Origin: an uncultured Phascolarctobacterium sp. | Lineage (GTDB): Bacteria > Bacillota > Negativicutes > Acidaminococcales > Acidaminococcaceae | Direction of reading: 5' to 3' | DNA: 64,000 bases | Assembly: GCA_900551745.1 (NCBI GenBank) | Contig: URXA01000002.1 | Span: 1-64,000 of the forward strand | Part shown: positions 43,105 to 50,847 of the stretch, in pieces | How positions within the stretch are numbered: position 1 is the stretch's first letter | Layout: the number at the start of each line of letters is the position of its first letter | Notes under the pieces: generated by a model | Seen by the model: only the letters and a program-made list of their open reading frames with translations | The model's database searches: none | Told to the model about the DNA's origin: nothing | Made by a program: the position numbers and the translations under genes

Positions 43105-43368
43105 TTGCCGAACATTAAATCTTCCATTCGTAGTGTAAAAACCGACGCAGAACGTCGTGCAAAAAATGCTCCGATCAAGGCTGCTATCCGCAATGTTGCC
43201 CGTAAAGTAGTTGCTGTAACCGAGACCGGTTCTCAAGAAGAAGCAAAAGCAACTTTTGCAACTGCAACCGGTTTGATTGATAAAGCTTCTCGTAAAGGTA
43301 TTATCCATAAGAATGCTGCAAACCGCAAAAAATCCAGACTTGCTAAAAAAGTCAATGCTATGGACTAA
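43105..43368 (+). CDS. rpsT: 30S ribosomal protein S20
   Basis: 87 residues, starting PNIKSSIRSVKTDAERRAKNAPIKAAIRN, the canonical S20 N terminus, and ending with IHKNAANRKKSRLAKKVNAM. It is a long basic helical bundle binding the 5' and 3' minor domains of 16S rRNA. The start is TTG 43105 with AGGAGG 8 nt upstream, a UUG start also typical of S20 in other bacteria, where it supports autoregulation. The ATT-type frame opening three codons upstream is not supported. Confidence 0.98.
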   Translation: MPNIKSSIRSVKTDAERRAKNAPIKAAIRNVARKVVAVTETGSQEEAKATFATATGLIDKASRKGIIHKNAANRKKSRLAKKVNAMD

Positions 43369-43382
43369 TCTCTACAGCGCTT

Positions 43383-43417
43383 AAAGCCTGCTCAAATGAG
43401 CAGGCTTTTTATTTTTG
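43383..43417 (+). terminator. Terminator of rpsT
   Basis: AAAGCCTGCTC-AAAT-GAGCAGGCTTT followed by TTATTTTT. Confidence 0.92.
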
Positions 43418-43542
43418 CCCAAAAATCTTCTATCGCATTATAATCAAAGTTTCCGCTATTTTCTAAAAAAATACTTTTTTGGCATCCTTGCCAGTTTAGA
43501 AAAAATACTTGGTGAAAATTATAAAATTCAGCTGCTTTAACA

Positions 43543-43575
43543 TAAAAAAGCTCATTCCCAAAGGAATGAGCTTTT
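43543..43575 (-). terminator. Terminator of sepF
   Basis: AAAAGCTCATTCC and GGAATGAGCTTTT with a CAAA loop; A-runs on the left give a T-run on the minus strand. It lies 25 nt past the sepF stop. Confidence 0.88.
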
Positions 43576-43598
43576 AATATTTTATAGATGAGTGCGTG

Positions 43599-43961
43599 CT
43601 ATCTGCCTAACCAAGAACGAGTACTTTTTTTAACAGCTTCCTTATCAACTTCCACATGATTCGGAGCATACATCAGCAAATTTTCGCTGACCTTGGAAAC
43701 AGTTGCGCCGATAATGTAACTTACACCGTTCAAATAGTCAAAAATACGGTTTTTCATCGCAGAATCAACAGCATCAAAAGATACCATCAGTGTCGCACCG
43801 CTCATTAAGGAATCAGCGTACTCGCGTACATCGCTGAATTGACGCGGAGAGCGCACCAAAATATCCATATGACCGCCTTTAACTAAGTAAGGACCGCTAT
43901 AAACTTGATCTTCTTCTACATCACTATGCCAAAGCTTACGTGCAGCATTTTTTAAATCCAT
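43599..43961 (-). CDS. sepF: Cell division protein SepF
   Basis: 120 residues. The SepF core is clear: ILVRSPRQFSDVREYADSLMSGATLMVSFDAVDSAMKNRIFDYLNGVSYIIGATVSKVSENLLMYAPNHVEV. SepF polymerises into rings that tie FtsZ to the membrane. The protein is shorter than Bacillus SepF (about 150): the N-terminal segment (MDLKNAARKLWHSDVEED) is a brief possible amphipathic helix and the usual acidic linker is mostly missing. It is not in the usual ylm cluster, so a second copy may exist elsewhere. GGAGG precedes the ATG. Confidence 0.88.
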   Translation of the reverse strand: MDLKNAARKLWHSDVEEDQVYSGPYLVKGGHMDILVRSPRQFSDVREYADSLMSGATLMVSFDAVDSAMKNRIFDYLNGVSYIIGATVSKVSENLLMYAPNHVEVDKEAVKKSTRSWLGR

Positions 43962-44065
43962 CTTTTACGCCTCCAAACGTCCTTGTTTTCAGATATGCTA
44001 ACTGCCTACTTCTACATAAATTATCAAAATCCTTCTTTTTTAGAAAAATTTTTATTTCTGTATTA

Positions 44066-45883
44066 TTATAATTTATTACGGGAACGCTGACGACCACGCT
44101 CAACACGATCAAGAATCTTTTTACGCATCCGAATATTCTTCGGAGTAACTTCAACCAGTTCATCATCATTGATATGCTCCAAAGCCTGCTCTAAAGAGAA
44201 AGTCTTAGGCGGAATCAGACGAATAGTATCATCGCTGCCGCTGGCACGCATATTGCTGACATGTTTCTTTTTGCAGGGATTAACATCCATATCATCATCA
44301 CGGCTGTTTTCACCAATGATCTGACCTTCATAAACCTGTTCGCCGGGAATGATAAACATCGTACCGCGTTCCTGAGCGTTACCTATACCGTAGGATGTAG
44401 TTTCGCCGTTTTCAAAAGCAACCAGGCTGCCTCTTGTACGACCGGGGATCTCGCCTTTATAGTCAGCATAACCTGCAAACACATGGTTCATAACACCGTT
44501 GCCTTTAGTATCTGTCAGGAACTGGTTGCGGAAACCAATAAGTCCGCGGGCCGGGATCACAAATTCCATACGCAGATAGCCGGCCATCTCTGTCATGTTA
44601 GTCAGTTCAGCCTTACGCAGTCCCAGACCTTCCATAACGGCTCCCATAAACTCCTGCGGAACATCAATCGTCAAAGCTTCCATAGGCTCCTGCAAAGTTC
44701 CTGTTTCATCATGATGCATGATTACTTTAGGTTTGCCGACCTGCAGCTCATAACCTTCACGGCGCATAGTCTCTATCAATACGGACAAATGCAGCTCACC
44801 GCGTCCGGAAACAATAAATGCATCCGGGCTTTCTGTTTCTTCTAAACGCATCGAAACATTGGTTTTGATTTCTTTAAACAAACGGTCACGAAGATGACGG
44901 CTCGTAACATATTCACCTTCACGTCCTGCAAAAGGACTGTTATTAACGGAGAATACCATCGACAATGTAGGTTCATCAATACTGATGCCTTTTAATTTTT
45001 CAGGACTCTCAGCATCAGCAATAGTATCGCCGATATTGGCATCTGCCAAACCAATCAAAGCAACGATGTCGCCGGCTCCAACTTCCTGAGTCTCAACACG
45101 TTTCAATCCTTCATAAGTATAAAGACGACCGATCTTCGCTTTACGCTCACCCTCTTCATCCATCAACGTAATAGTTTCACCGTTATGGATAGTACCGCGT
45201 ATCACACGTCCGACAACGATACGTCCTACATAGTCATCATAATCCAAGGTATTTACCAGCATTTGCAGCGGTGCTTCTACTTCAACATTTGGAGCAGGGA
45301 TATTTTCCAAAATAACTTTAAAAAGAGCTTCCAAATTATCGCTTTCTTCTTCCATCGTTAATTTAGCAATACCATTACGGGCAGAAGTCAATACTACCGG
45401 AAATTCCAGTTGATCATCATCAGCGCCAAGCTCAATGAAAAGGTCTAAAACTTCATCAATAACCTCTTCCACGCGTTGGTCAGGACGGTCAATTTTATTG
45501 ATAACTACAATTGGTTTCAAATGCTGTTCCAGCGCTTTGCGCAAAACATACTTAGTCTGCGGCATAGGCCCTTCATAAGCATCAACCAGCAATAATACAC
45601 CATCTACCATAGTGAGCACGCGTTCAACTTCGCCGCCGAAATCAGCATGGCCGGGGGTATCAAGAATATTGATTTTAGTATCTTTGTGCATAACAGCTGT
45701 ATTTTTAGCTAAAATAGTAATACCGCGTTCACGTTCCAAAGCATTGGAATCCATTACACGTTCTTCGACATGCTCGTTAGCGCGGAAAATACCGCTTTGC
45801 TTGAGCATTGCGTCTACGAGGGTAGTCTTGCCATGGTCAACGTGGGCAATAATGGCAATATTGCGTAAATCATTTCTTAACAT
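44066..45883 (-). CDS. typA: Ribosome-associated GTPase TypA/BipA
   Basis: 605 residues. It starts MLRNDLRNIAIIAHVDHGKTTLVDAMLKQ; RERGITILAKNTAV, DTPGHADFGGEVERV and NKIDRPDQR complete the GTPase site. The C terminus includes RGRGELHLSVLIETMRREGYE-type domain V sequence and the BipA-specific CKKKHVSNMRASGSDDTIRL. It assists 50S assembly and growth at low temperature. The open frame runs 30 codons further upstream, but AGGA before ATG 45883 and the conserved start decide. Confidence 0.98.
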   Translation of the reverse strand: MLRNDLRNIAIIAHVDHGKTTLVDAMLKQSGIFRANEHVEERVMDSNALERERGITILAKNTAVMHKDTKINILDTPGHADFGGEVERVLTMVDGVLLLVDAYEGPMPQTKYVLRKALEQHLKPIVVINKIDRPDQRVEEVIDEVLDLFIELGADDDQLEFPVVLTSARNGIAKLTMEEESDNLEALFKVILENIPAPNVEVEAPLQMLVNTLDYDDYVGRIVVGRVIRGTIHNGETITLMDEEGERKAKIGRLYTYEGLKRVETQEVGAGDIVALIGLADANIGDTIADAESPEKLKGISIDEPTLSMVFSVNNSPFAGREGEYVTSRHLRDRLFKEIKTNVSMRLEETESPDAFIVSGRGELHLSVLIETMRREGYELQVGKPKVIMHHDETGTLQEPMEALTIDVPQEFMGAVMEGLGLRKAELTNMTEMAGYLRMEFVIPARGLIGFRNQFLTDTKGNGVMNHVFAGYADYKGEIPGRTRGSLVAFENGETTSYGIGNAQERGTMFIIPGEQVYEGQIIGENSRDDDMDVNPCKKKHVSNMRASGSDDTIRLIPPKTFSLEQALEHINDDELVEVTPKNIRMRKKILDRVERGRQRSRNKL

Positions 45884-45995
45884 AAATCCTATCTTCCTCT
45901 CTTTTGAGCAGACGGCATACCGCCTGTAAATCCAAACCGAGCTATGCCATATACAACAAAAGCCTGCGGTCAAATAAAGCTACTCTAAAATCAAT

Positions 45996-46023
45996 GAAGG
46001 ATGCTTGTCAATAAGCATCCTTC
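45996..46023 (-). other. Strong hairpin at the 5' end of the typA mRNA
   Basis: GAAGGATGCTT/AAGCATCCTTC, 11 perfect base pairs with a 6-nt loop, starting only about 8 nt after the predicted transcription start. It could also act as a late terminator for dctM, but the T-tract (ATTGATTTT) is interrupted. Confidence 0.6.
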
Positions 46024-46037
46024 ACTATGACTAATTA

Positions 46038-46066
46038 ATTATATTCTTTTTAACTTACTATGTCAA
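46038..46066 (-). promoter_or_regulatory. Perfect consensus promoter of typA
   Basis: Minus strand TTGACA (46061-46066), 17 nt, TATAAT (46038-46043), just past the dctM stop (46076), giving typA a leader of about 150 nt. Confidence 0.85.
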
Positions 46067-46075
46067 CAAAAACCG

Positions 46076-47353
46076 CTATTTTACTATACCAGGGAGCCAT
46101 GTAGCTATCTCTGGGAAGAAACACAGCAGCAAAATTTCCAGCGCCATAATAATGCCAAAAGGAATAACGCCTTTGATGATCTGTGTCATTTTACTGTCTG
46201 GACTGATGCCCTGCAAAACAAACAAATTCATTCCGACCGGCGGCGTGATCAAAGCCAGCTCCAGATTGATCAGCATCACAACGTTGAACCAGATCGGATC
46301 GAATCCCAATTTCATGATAATAGGGTATAAAATCGGCAAAGTAATAAAAATAATGGAAATAGACTCCAAAATACACCCTAAGACCAACAGCAGGATATTA
46401 ATTGCAATAAAGACGATCCACCGACTGGTTTCCATTTCAGCAACCAGGCTCGTCAAAGCCTGTGGAACCTGCAGAATAGTTAAAACGAAACCAAATAAAG
46501 TGGCACCGATCATAATGGCGAAAATCATCGAGGTCGTTTTGACTGTATCCAGCAAAATTTCCGGCATATCCTTTAAACCAAGCGTACGGTAAATAACAAA
46601 AGTAATAAACAAACTGTAAACCGTACCTATAGCAGCAGCTTCAGTAGGAGTAAATGCTCCCGTATAAATACCGCCAACAACAAGCACCGGCAGCAGCAGT
46701 CCCCAAAAAGAACTTCTGAGCGCCCGAAAACGTTCCTCCCAGCTGGCTGCTTCCTGCAAAGGCAGCTTTCTTGATCTGTAAACGACCACAGCAATAAACA
46801 TCAGCGTCAAAATAGCACCCGGTACAACACCTGACATAAACAACTGACCTACCGATTCACCAGTAATCGCACCATACAAAATCATTGGTATCGACGGCGG
46901 GATTAGAATGCCTAAGGTACCGCCTGCCGCAACAGCTCCTAAAACTAACGTTCTTTCATAACCACGGGACAGCATTTCAGGAATCGCAATAGCACCGATA
47001 GTAACCGCACAGGCAACGGATGAGCCCGTAATCGCTGCAAAAATCGCACAGGCGAAAACTGTAGCCACACCTAAACCACCAGGTAAATGCCGCAGCCATT
47101 TATTACCCAATTCAAACAAATCATTGCCTACTTTGCCTGTTAAAAGAATCTGACTCATCAAAATATATAATGGTACAGCAGTTAACACAAAATCATCCAA
47201 AGATTTATAAGCCAAAATCGGTATCTGGGCCAAAGAAGATCCGCCGCCCATAAAAGCAAACATACCAAAAAGTCCCGCCGTTCCCAGTGAAAAGGCTACC
47301 GGCAGACCCAAAACCAAAAGTCCCAGTAAGATAGCGGTAAAAATAACAAGCAT
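46076..47353 (-). CDS. dctM: TRAP transporter large permease DctM
   Basis: 425 residues, about 12 membrane helices, the length expected for DctM. Motifs: LLVLGLPVAFSLG, VPLYILMSQILLTG, ATVFACAIFAAITGSSVACAVTIGAIAIPEM, GTLGILIPPSIPMILYGAITGESVGQLF and FNVVMLINLELALITPPVGMNLFVLQGI. It is the sodium-coupled transport subunit partnered with DctQ and DctP, which precede it in the same operon. The ATG follows the dctQ stop by one base. Confidence 0.96.
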   Translation of the reverse strand: MLVIFTAILLGLLVLGLPVAFSLGTAGLFGMFAFMGGGSSLAQIPILAYKSLDDFVLTAVPLYILMSQILLTGKVGNDLFELGNKWLRHLPGGLGVATVFACAIFAAITGSSVACAVTIGAIAIPEMLSRGYERTLVLGAVAAGGTLGILIPPSIPMILYGAITGESVGQLFMSGVVPGAILTLMFIAVVVYRSRKLPLQEAASWEERFRALRSSFWGLLLPVLVVGGIYTGAFTPTEAAAIGTVYSLFITFVIYRTLGLKDMPEILLDTVKTTSMIFAIMIGATLFGFVLTILQVPQALTSLVAEMETSRWIVFIAINILLLVLGCILESISIIFITLPILYPIIMKLGFDPIWFNVVMLINLELALITPPVGMNLFVLQGISPDSKMTQIIKGVIPFGIIMALEILLLCFFPEIATWLPGIVK

Positions 47354-47354
47354 C

Positions 47355-47879
47355 TTATTCCGCCTCCTTACTTAATTCACCGCTGCTGATTTTTTGAATA
47401 TCTATAAGCAGAGTACGTACAAACTGCAAAAACAGCAATCCCATACCGATCGGCAGCGACATCTGGGGAATCCACATAGGAATTCGCAGAGTACTTGGTG
47501 AAGTATTATCCATTTCATATGAAAGCAGCGCCATATCCAAGGACTGCATTACAAATACGGCACAGAAAAAAATACCAACAATAGTTGTAAAAAGTTCGAT
47601 GTAACAACGGGTACGTGCTGATAAATGGCTTAAAACAATATCGACATGGATGTGCTTGCCTGCGGCATAAGTAACGGACATCCCTAAAAATCCTGCTATC
47701 AGGACACAATATACAGAAAGTTCTATCGACCATTCTGTCGGCGCATTGAACAATCCGCGCATCACAACTTCGTAAAAGACCATCAACGCCGGCAGCAGCA
47801 GTAAAATTCCGGCAATGACGCCAACTGCTTTAGTAATAGCGTTCAAAAATTTTTCATAGATCTCGAGCGCACTTTTCAA
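47355..47879 (-). CDS. dctQ: TRAP transporter small permease DctQ
   Basis: 174 residues with four membrane helices. LPALMVFYEVVMRGLFNAPTEWSIELSVYCVLIAGFLGMSVTYAAGKHIHVDIV is a typical DctQ stretch. It forms the small membrane subunit joined to DctM. Start is a TTG at 47879 with AGAGGA 7 nt upstream. A terminator-like hairpin separates it from dctP. Confidence 0.93.
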   Translation of the reverse strand: MKSALEIYEKFLNAITKAVGVIAGILLLLPALMVFYEVVMRGLFNAPTEWSIELSVYCVLIAGFLGMSVTYAAGKHIHVDIVLSHLSARTRCYIELFTTIVGIFFCAVFVMQSLDMALLSYEMDNTSPSTLRIPMWIPQMSLPIGMGLLFLQFVRTLLIDIQKISSGELSKEAE

Positions 47880-47902
47880 GTCTTTTTCCTCTCATTCTTT
47901 GC

Positions 47903-47936
47903 AAAAATAAAAACCGCTGCCGCTTATGGCAGCGGT
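47903..47936 (-). terminator. Terminator-like hairpin between dctP and dctQ
   Basis: ACCGCTGCC and GGCAGCGGT, 9 bp with a 6-nt loop, followed on the minus strand by TTTTATTTTT. Placed after the binding-protein gene it would make dctP transcripts more abundant than dctQM, as the stoichiometry of TRAP systems requires. Confidence 0.8.
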
Positions 47937-47951
47937 CAATTAAGAACTTGT

Positions 47952-48977
47952 CTATTGTTTACTGCAAATTTCGATCAATTCCTTACCAAGATCACCAGTA
48001 TGTTTAACAAAAATATCCCAAACCGGTTTAGTAGCAGACTGCCATGCCGGCAGATCAGCCTCAGGAACAACGTAAACCTGCATACCTTTTTCTTTTAATT
48101 TCTCTAAAGCAGCCATATCCTCTGCTTTAGCATTTTTGCGCAGTTCGTCACGCACTTCATTTGCAGCATCGGTTACTATTTTTTGCTGTTCCGGAGTCAG
48201 TTTTTGGAAAGATTTTTCATTCATCGCCAGAATAAACTCAGGATAAGCATGATTGGTAATAGTAAGATATTTGGTAACTTCAAACATTTTACGGTCATAC
48301 ATAGCCGTAGTTCCAGAAGTTTGTCCATCAACAACACCGCGCTGAATAGCCATATAAACTTCACCGGAGCCCATAGTTACAGGAGAAGCTCCCAATGCTT
48401 TAATCGTTTCAGAAGGCAGCTCACCATAACCGCGAAGCTTCAGACCTGCAAAATCCTCTGGTTTAGTGATTTCCTTTTTGCTGTTTGCGAACTGCACGAA
48501 GCCATAATCAGCCCAGATCATAGGACGTACACCCTTCTTTTTCAATTCGCCTGCTAATTTGTCACCCAAGCCTCCGTCGATAGCATGATCGACTTTTTCA
48601 TAACTGGGGAACAAAAACGGTACGTCAAAAACTTCCATTACCGGGATAACAGTTGACCACATTGCTGTAGAATTCAGCCCCATATCAATGCCACCCGACA
48701 TAATGGCATCATTCATGCTTTTATCGTTAAACAGCTGTCCTGAAGGATAGATGTTCAATGTAATAGTGCCGTTGGATTTTTCAGTAAGCTTTTTATTAAA
48801 AACCTCCATCCCCTGGGCCAGCGGATGTGCCGTTGGCAAATTGTGTGCCAGCTTTAAAGTCACCTTTTCGCTGCCGGCAGATTTTTTATCTCCGTTTCCG
48901 CCGCAGCCGGCCGTTACCGCAACTGCCATAATCATAGCGGCAGCCAAAGTAGTTTTAAATATTTGGGACATTTTCAT
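47952..48977 (-). CDS. dctP: TRAP transporter substrate-binding protein DctP
   Basis: 341 residues. Lipoprotein signal peptide ends in VAVTAGCGG, so the protein should be anchored to the outer face of the inner membrane. The DctP domain follows: VTLKLAHNLPTAHPLAQGMEVFNKKL, ITLNIYPSGQLFND, VPFLFPSYEKVDHAIDGGLG and LRGYGELPSETIKALGASPVTMGSGEVYMAIQRGVVDG; the Arg in LKLRGYG is the conserved carboxylate-binding residue, so the ligand is an organic acid. GAGGTGA lies before ATG 48977; the frame extends 22 unsupported codons upstream. It follows the lyase gene by 22 nt. Confidence 0.95.
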   Translation of the reverse strand: MKMSQIFKTTLAAAMIMAVAVTAGCGGNGDKKSAGSEKVTLKLAHNLPTAHPLAQGMEVFNKKLTEKSNGTITLNIYPSGQLFNDKSMNDAIMSGGIDMGLNSTAMWSTVIPVMEVFDVPFLFPSYEKVDHAIDGGLGDKLAGELKKKGVRPMIWADYGFVQFANSKKEITKPEDFAGLKLRGYGELPSETIKALGASPVTMGSGEVYMAIQRGVVDGQTSGTTAMYDRKMFEVTKYLTITNHAYPEFILAMNEKSFQKLTPEQQKIVTDAANEVRDELRKNAKAEDMAALEKLKEKGMQVYVVPEADLPAWQSATKPVWDIFVKHTGDLGKELIEICSKQ

Positions 48978-48999
48978 TACTCTCACCTCATCAAATTTT

Positions 49000-49866
49000 T
49001 TATTTATAGCGTTTTTCCAGTTCCATATAATGATCAAGACCAATGAACCTGTTAAAATCAGTAAAATGCATCATTTTCTCTTCATAACCCTTAGTTGTAC
49101 CTGTTTGGTGCAGCACTGTCATCGCTTCTTTAAAAGCCTGCGTAATGACATATAAAGCGCTGCAGGGCCAGAACACTATTTTAAATCCTATATTTTCCAA
49201 ATCTTTTGCAGTCAGGTTCGGTGTCCTGCCGCCTTCAATCATATTAGCTATCAGTATGGTATCCGGGAAAGCCTTTGTAATAGCTTCTAATTCCCTTCTA
49301 TCCTGAGGCGCTTCTATAAACAAGGCTTCAGCGCCGTTATCTAAATACAGCTTACCGCGTTCAACAGCATCTTCCAGTCCATTCACAGCTCTGGCGTCAG
49401 TTCTGGCAATAAGTAAAAAATCCTCATCAATTCTGGCATCAGCGGCCGCCCGCAGTTTTTTTGCATGCTCAAATGCATCTATAACCTGCTTACCGACCAT
49501 GTGTCCGCAACGTTTAGGCCATACCTGATCTTCAAAAAGCACTGCCGCTGCTCCGGCTTTTTCATATTCCTGCATTGTACGCCGCACGCTTAACGCATTT
49601 CCGTAACCAGTATCGCCATCCGCAAACACTGGCAATTCTGTGGCATCTACAATACATTTCACAGCCTGCACCATTTCAGTCATCGAAAGGTAACCTACAT
49701 CCGGCTGCCCTAATCTGGAGGCTGCGATACTATAACCTCCCATGACCAACGCGTCAAATCCTACTTCTGCCGCAATTTTTGCCGTCAAAGCATCATAAAC
49801 ACCAGGCAAAACCAAAATCTCTGACCTCTGCAGACGTTCGCGCAACATTTTGCGCTGCTTGTTCAT
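49000..49866 (-). CDS. Isocitrate lyase / PEP mutase family lyase (methylisocitrate- or dimethylmalate-lyase-like)
   Basis: 288 residues, TIM barrel. LVLPGVYDALTAKIAAEVGFDALVMGGYSIAAS opens it; VFADGDTGYGN (83-89) holds the metal Asps; FEDQVWPKRCGHMVGKQVI carries KRCGH (118-122) with the catalytic Cys of carbon-carbon lyases; then ARTDARA and ANMIEGGRTP. The Cys makes it a 2-methylisocitrate, 2,3-dimethylmalate or citramalate-type lyase rather than a PEP mutase. No prpC or prpD neighbour supports the methylcitrate cycle. It is the first gene after a T-box and directly precedes dctPQM, so the transported acid is plausibly its substrate or product. GGGAGGGG lies before ATG 49866. Confidence 0.88.
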   Translation of the reverse strand: MNKQRKMLRERLQRSEILVLPGVYDALTAKIAAEVGFDALVMGGYSIAASRLGQPDVGYLSMTEMVQAVKCIVDATELPVFADGDTGYGNALSVRRTMQEYEKAGAAAVLFEDQVWPKRCGHMVGKQVIDAFEHAKKLRAAADARIDEDFLLIARTDARAVNGLEDAVERGKLYLDNGAEALFIEAPQDRRELEAITKAFPDTILIANMIEGGRTPNLTAKDLENIGFKIVFWPCSALYVITQAFKEAMTVLHQTGTTKGYEEKMMHFTDFNRFIGLDHYMELEKRYK

Positions 49867-49900
49867 AAATTCCCCTCCCTTACTGCCCAACAAATTCAAC

Positions 49901-50140
49901 AAAAAAGCCCCTACCGGCAAAGCCGATAGGGGCGTTAAGTACGCGGTACCACCCTAAATTATACTCTGAGGCCTTTAACGCAGCCCTGCGCTTTTCCCTA
50001 CATTCACCCTCAGAAAAAGAGTTCCTGGGCGAGAGGAGCGATTTCTATGCTTACCGGCTCGCATCTACCGCCGGCTTTCTGAAAGCCTTCCACTGTCCAT
50101 TCCCAGTCATAACCTGTAACCTGATGATTTGTCGAAACAT
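49901..50140 (-). promoter_or_regulatory. T-box riboswitch with probable isoleucine (AUC) specifier
   Basis: The T-box core AGGGTGGTACCGCG is at 49942-49955 on the minus strand. Stem I is closed by CTGGG/CCCAG, has the CAGAAAG bulge and apical loop GGTAGATGCGA, and a specifier loop reading GAA-AUC-G with AUC at 50040-50042. A stem III follows (CTGAGG/CCTCAG). The terminator GCCCCTA-CGGC/GCCG-TAGGGGC with T6 (49901-49933) competes with the antiterminator. Uncharged tRNA should prevent termination and turn on the lyase-dctPQM operon. The T-box itself is certain; isoleucine is inferred from the GAA-NNN-purine context. Confidence 0.93.
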
Positions 50141-50147
50141 TGAAATA

Positions 50148-50176
50148 AGTATAACAATACCTTAACACTATGTCAA
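50148..50176 (-). promoter_or_regulatory. Promoter of the T-box operon
   Basis: Minus strand TTGACA (50171-50176), 17 nt, TATACT (50148-50153), a few bases before the T-box leader begins. Confidence 0.85.
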
Positions 50177-50253
50177 TATATTTTTAAAATTATTTTATAC
50201 ATCCGCTTTTTCTTGCACAAACGTATTGTTTTTATACTACTTCTTCGAGCTAT

Positions 50254-50291
50254 AAAAAATACAGCTGCTTTTTTAAGCAGCTGTATTTTTA
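50254..50291. terminator. Terminator of the NlpC/P60-like gene
   Basis: AAAAAATACAGCTGCTT and AAGCAGCTGTATTTTT around TTTT. It separates the NlpC gene from the T-box promoter; the T-runs on both strands make it bidirectional. Confidence 0.9.
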
Positions 50292-50320
50292 TTAATCAGT
50301 CTAATTAAAAGACTGCCATC

Positions 50321-50818
50321 TCAATCAATGATTCTTCTGGCTCCATAAAACCGTTCATCCCAATAAGGACCAAACGCTTCACCTTCAATTACGCCATTCT
50401 TAGTACCGGCATAAATAAATTTACCATCGCCGCTGTAAATACCGCAGAAAGTTGCTCCAGGGCCATCAGTGCTATAAAATACCAGATCTCCCGGAAGCAG
50501 ATCATCTTTGCCAATTCTCTTGCCTACGTCATATTGCTCATCAACAGTTCGCGGCAGCGCAATACCACTTTCACCAAACACATACTGCACATAACCGGAA
50601 CCATCAAATCCTTCTGACGGAGAGCTGCCTCCCATTTTAAAAGGCGTTCCAACTAAAAGATAAGCATTTTCAATAATATTGCCACGCAGGCTGCTATATT
50701 CTTCAGCATAAGCCAACTGAGGCTGCACTGTATTCCAAACTGCTCCTGCCGGCATCGCCAACGCTATACCCAAAGCAGTACAAACAATCAACCTTTTATA
50801 TAAACTGACATAATCCAT
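50321..50818 (-). CDS. NlpC/P60-fold secreted protein lacking catalytic residues
   Basis: 165 residues. N-terminal signal or anchor (RLIVCTALGIALAMPAGAVW), then an NlpC/P60 domain over about residues 45-165: NAYLLVGTPFKMGGSSPSEGFDGSGYVQYVF, GDLVFY, GIYSGDGKFIYAG and the C-terminal YGARRII. In active peptidoglycan endopeptidases the first motif is FDCSG and the second HVGIY; here Cys is Gly73, His is Phe124 and the third polar residue is Tyr136. All three catalytic positions are changed, so this should be a non-hydrolytic protein that may bind peptidoglycan or regulate a true hydrolase. The fold is otherwise intact. AAGGAG lies before the ATG. Confidence 0.85.
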   Translation of the reverse strand: MDYVSLYKRLIVCTALGIALAMPAGAVWNTVQPQLAYAEEYSSLRGNIIENAYLLVGTPFKMGGSSPSEGFDGSGYVQYVFGESGIALPRTVDEQYDVGKRIGKDDLLPGDLVFYSTDGPGATFCGIYSGDGKFIYAGTKNGVIEGEAFGPYWDERFYGARRIID

Positions 50819-50847
50819 AACTTCTAAAAACTCCTTTACTGAAAACC

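Noticed and set aside
44261..44845. A 194-codon plus-strand open frame antisense to typA
   Set aside because: Shadow of typA codon bias; no ribosome-binding site and no family resemblance.
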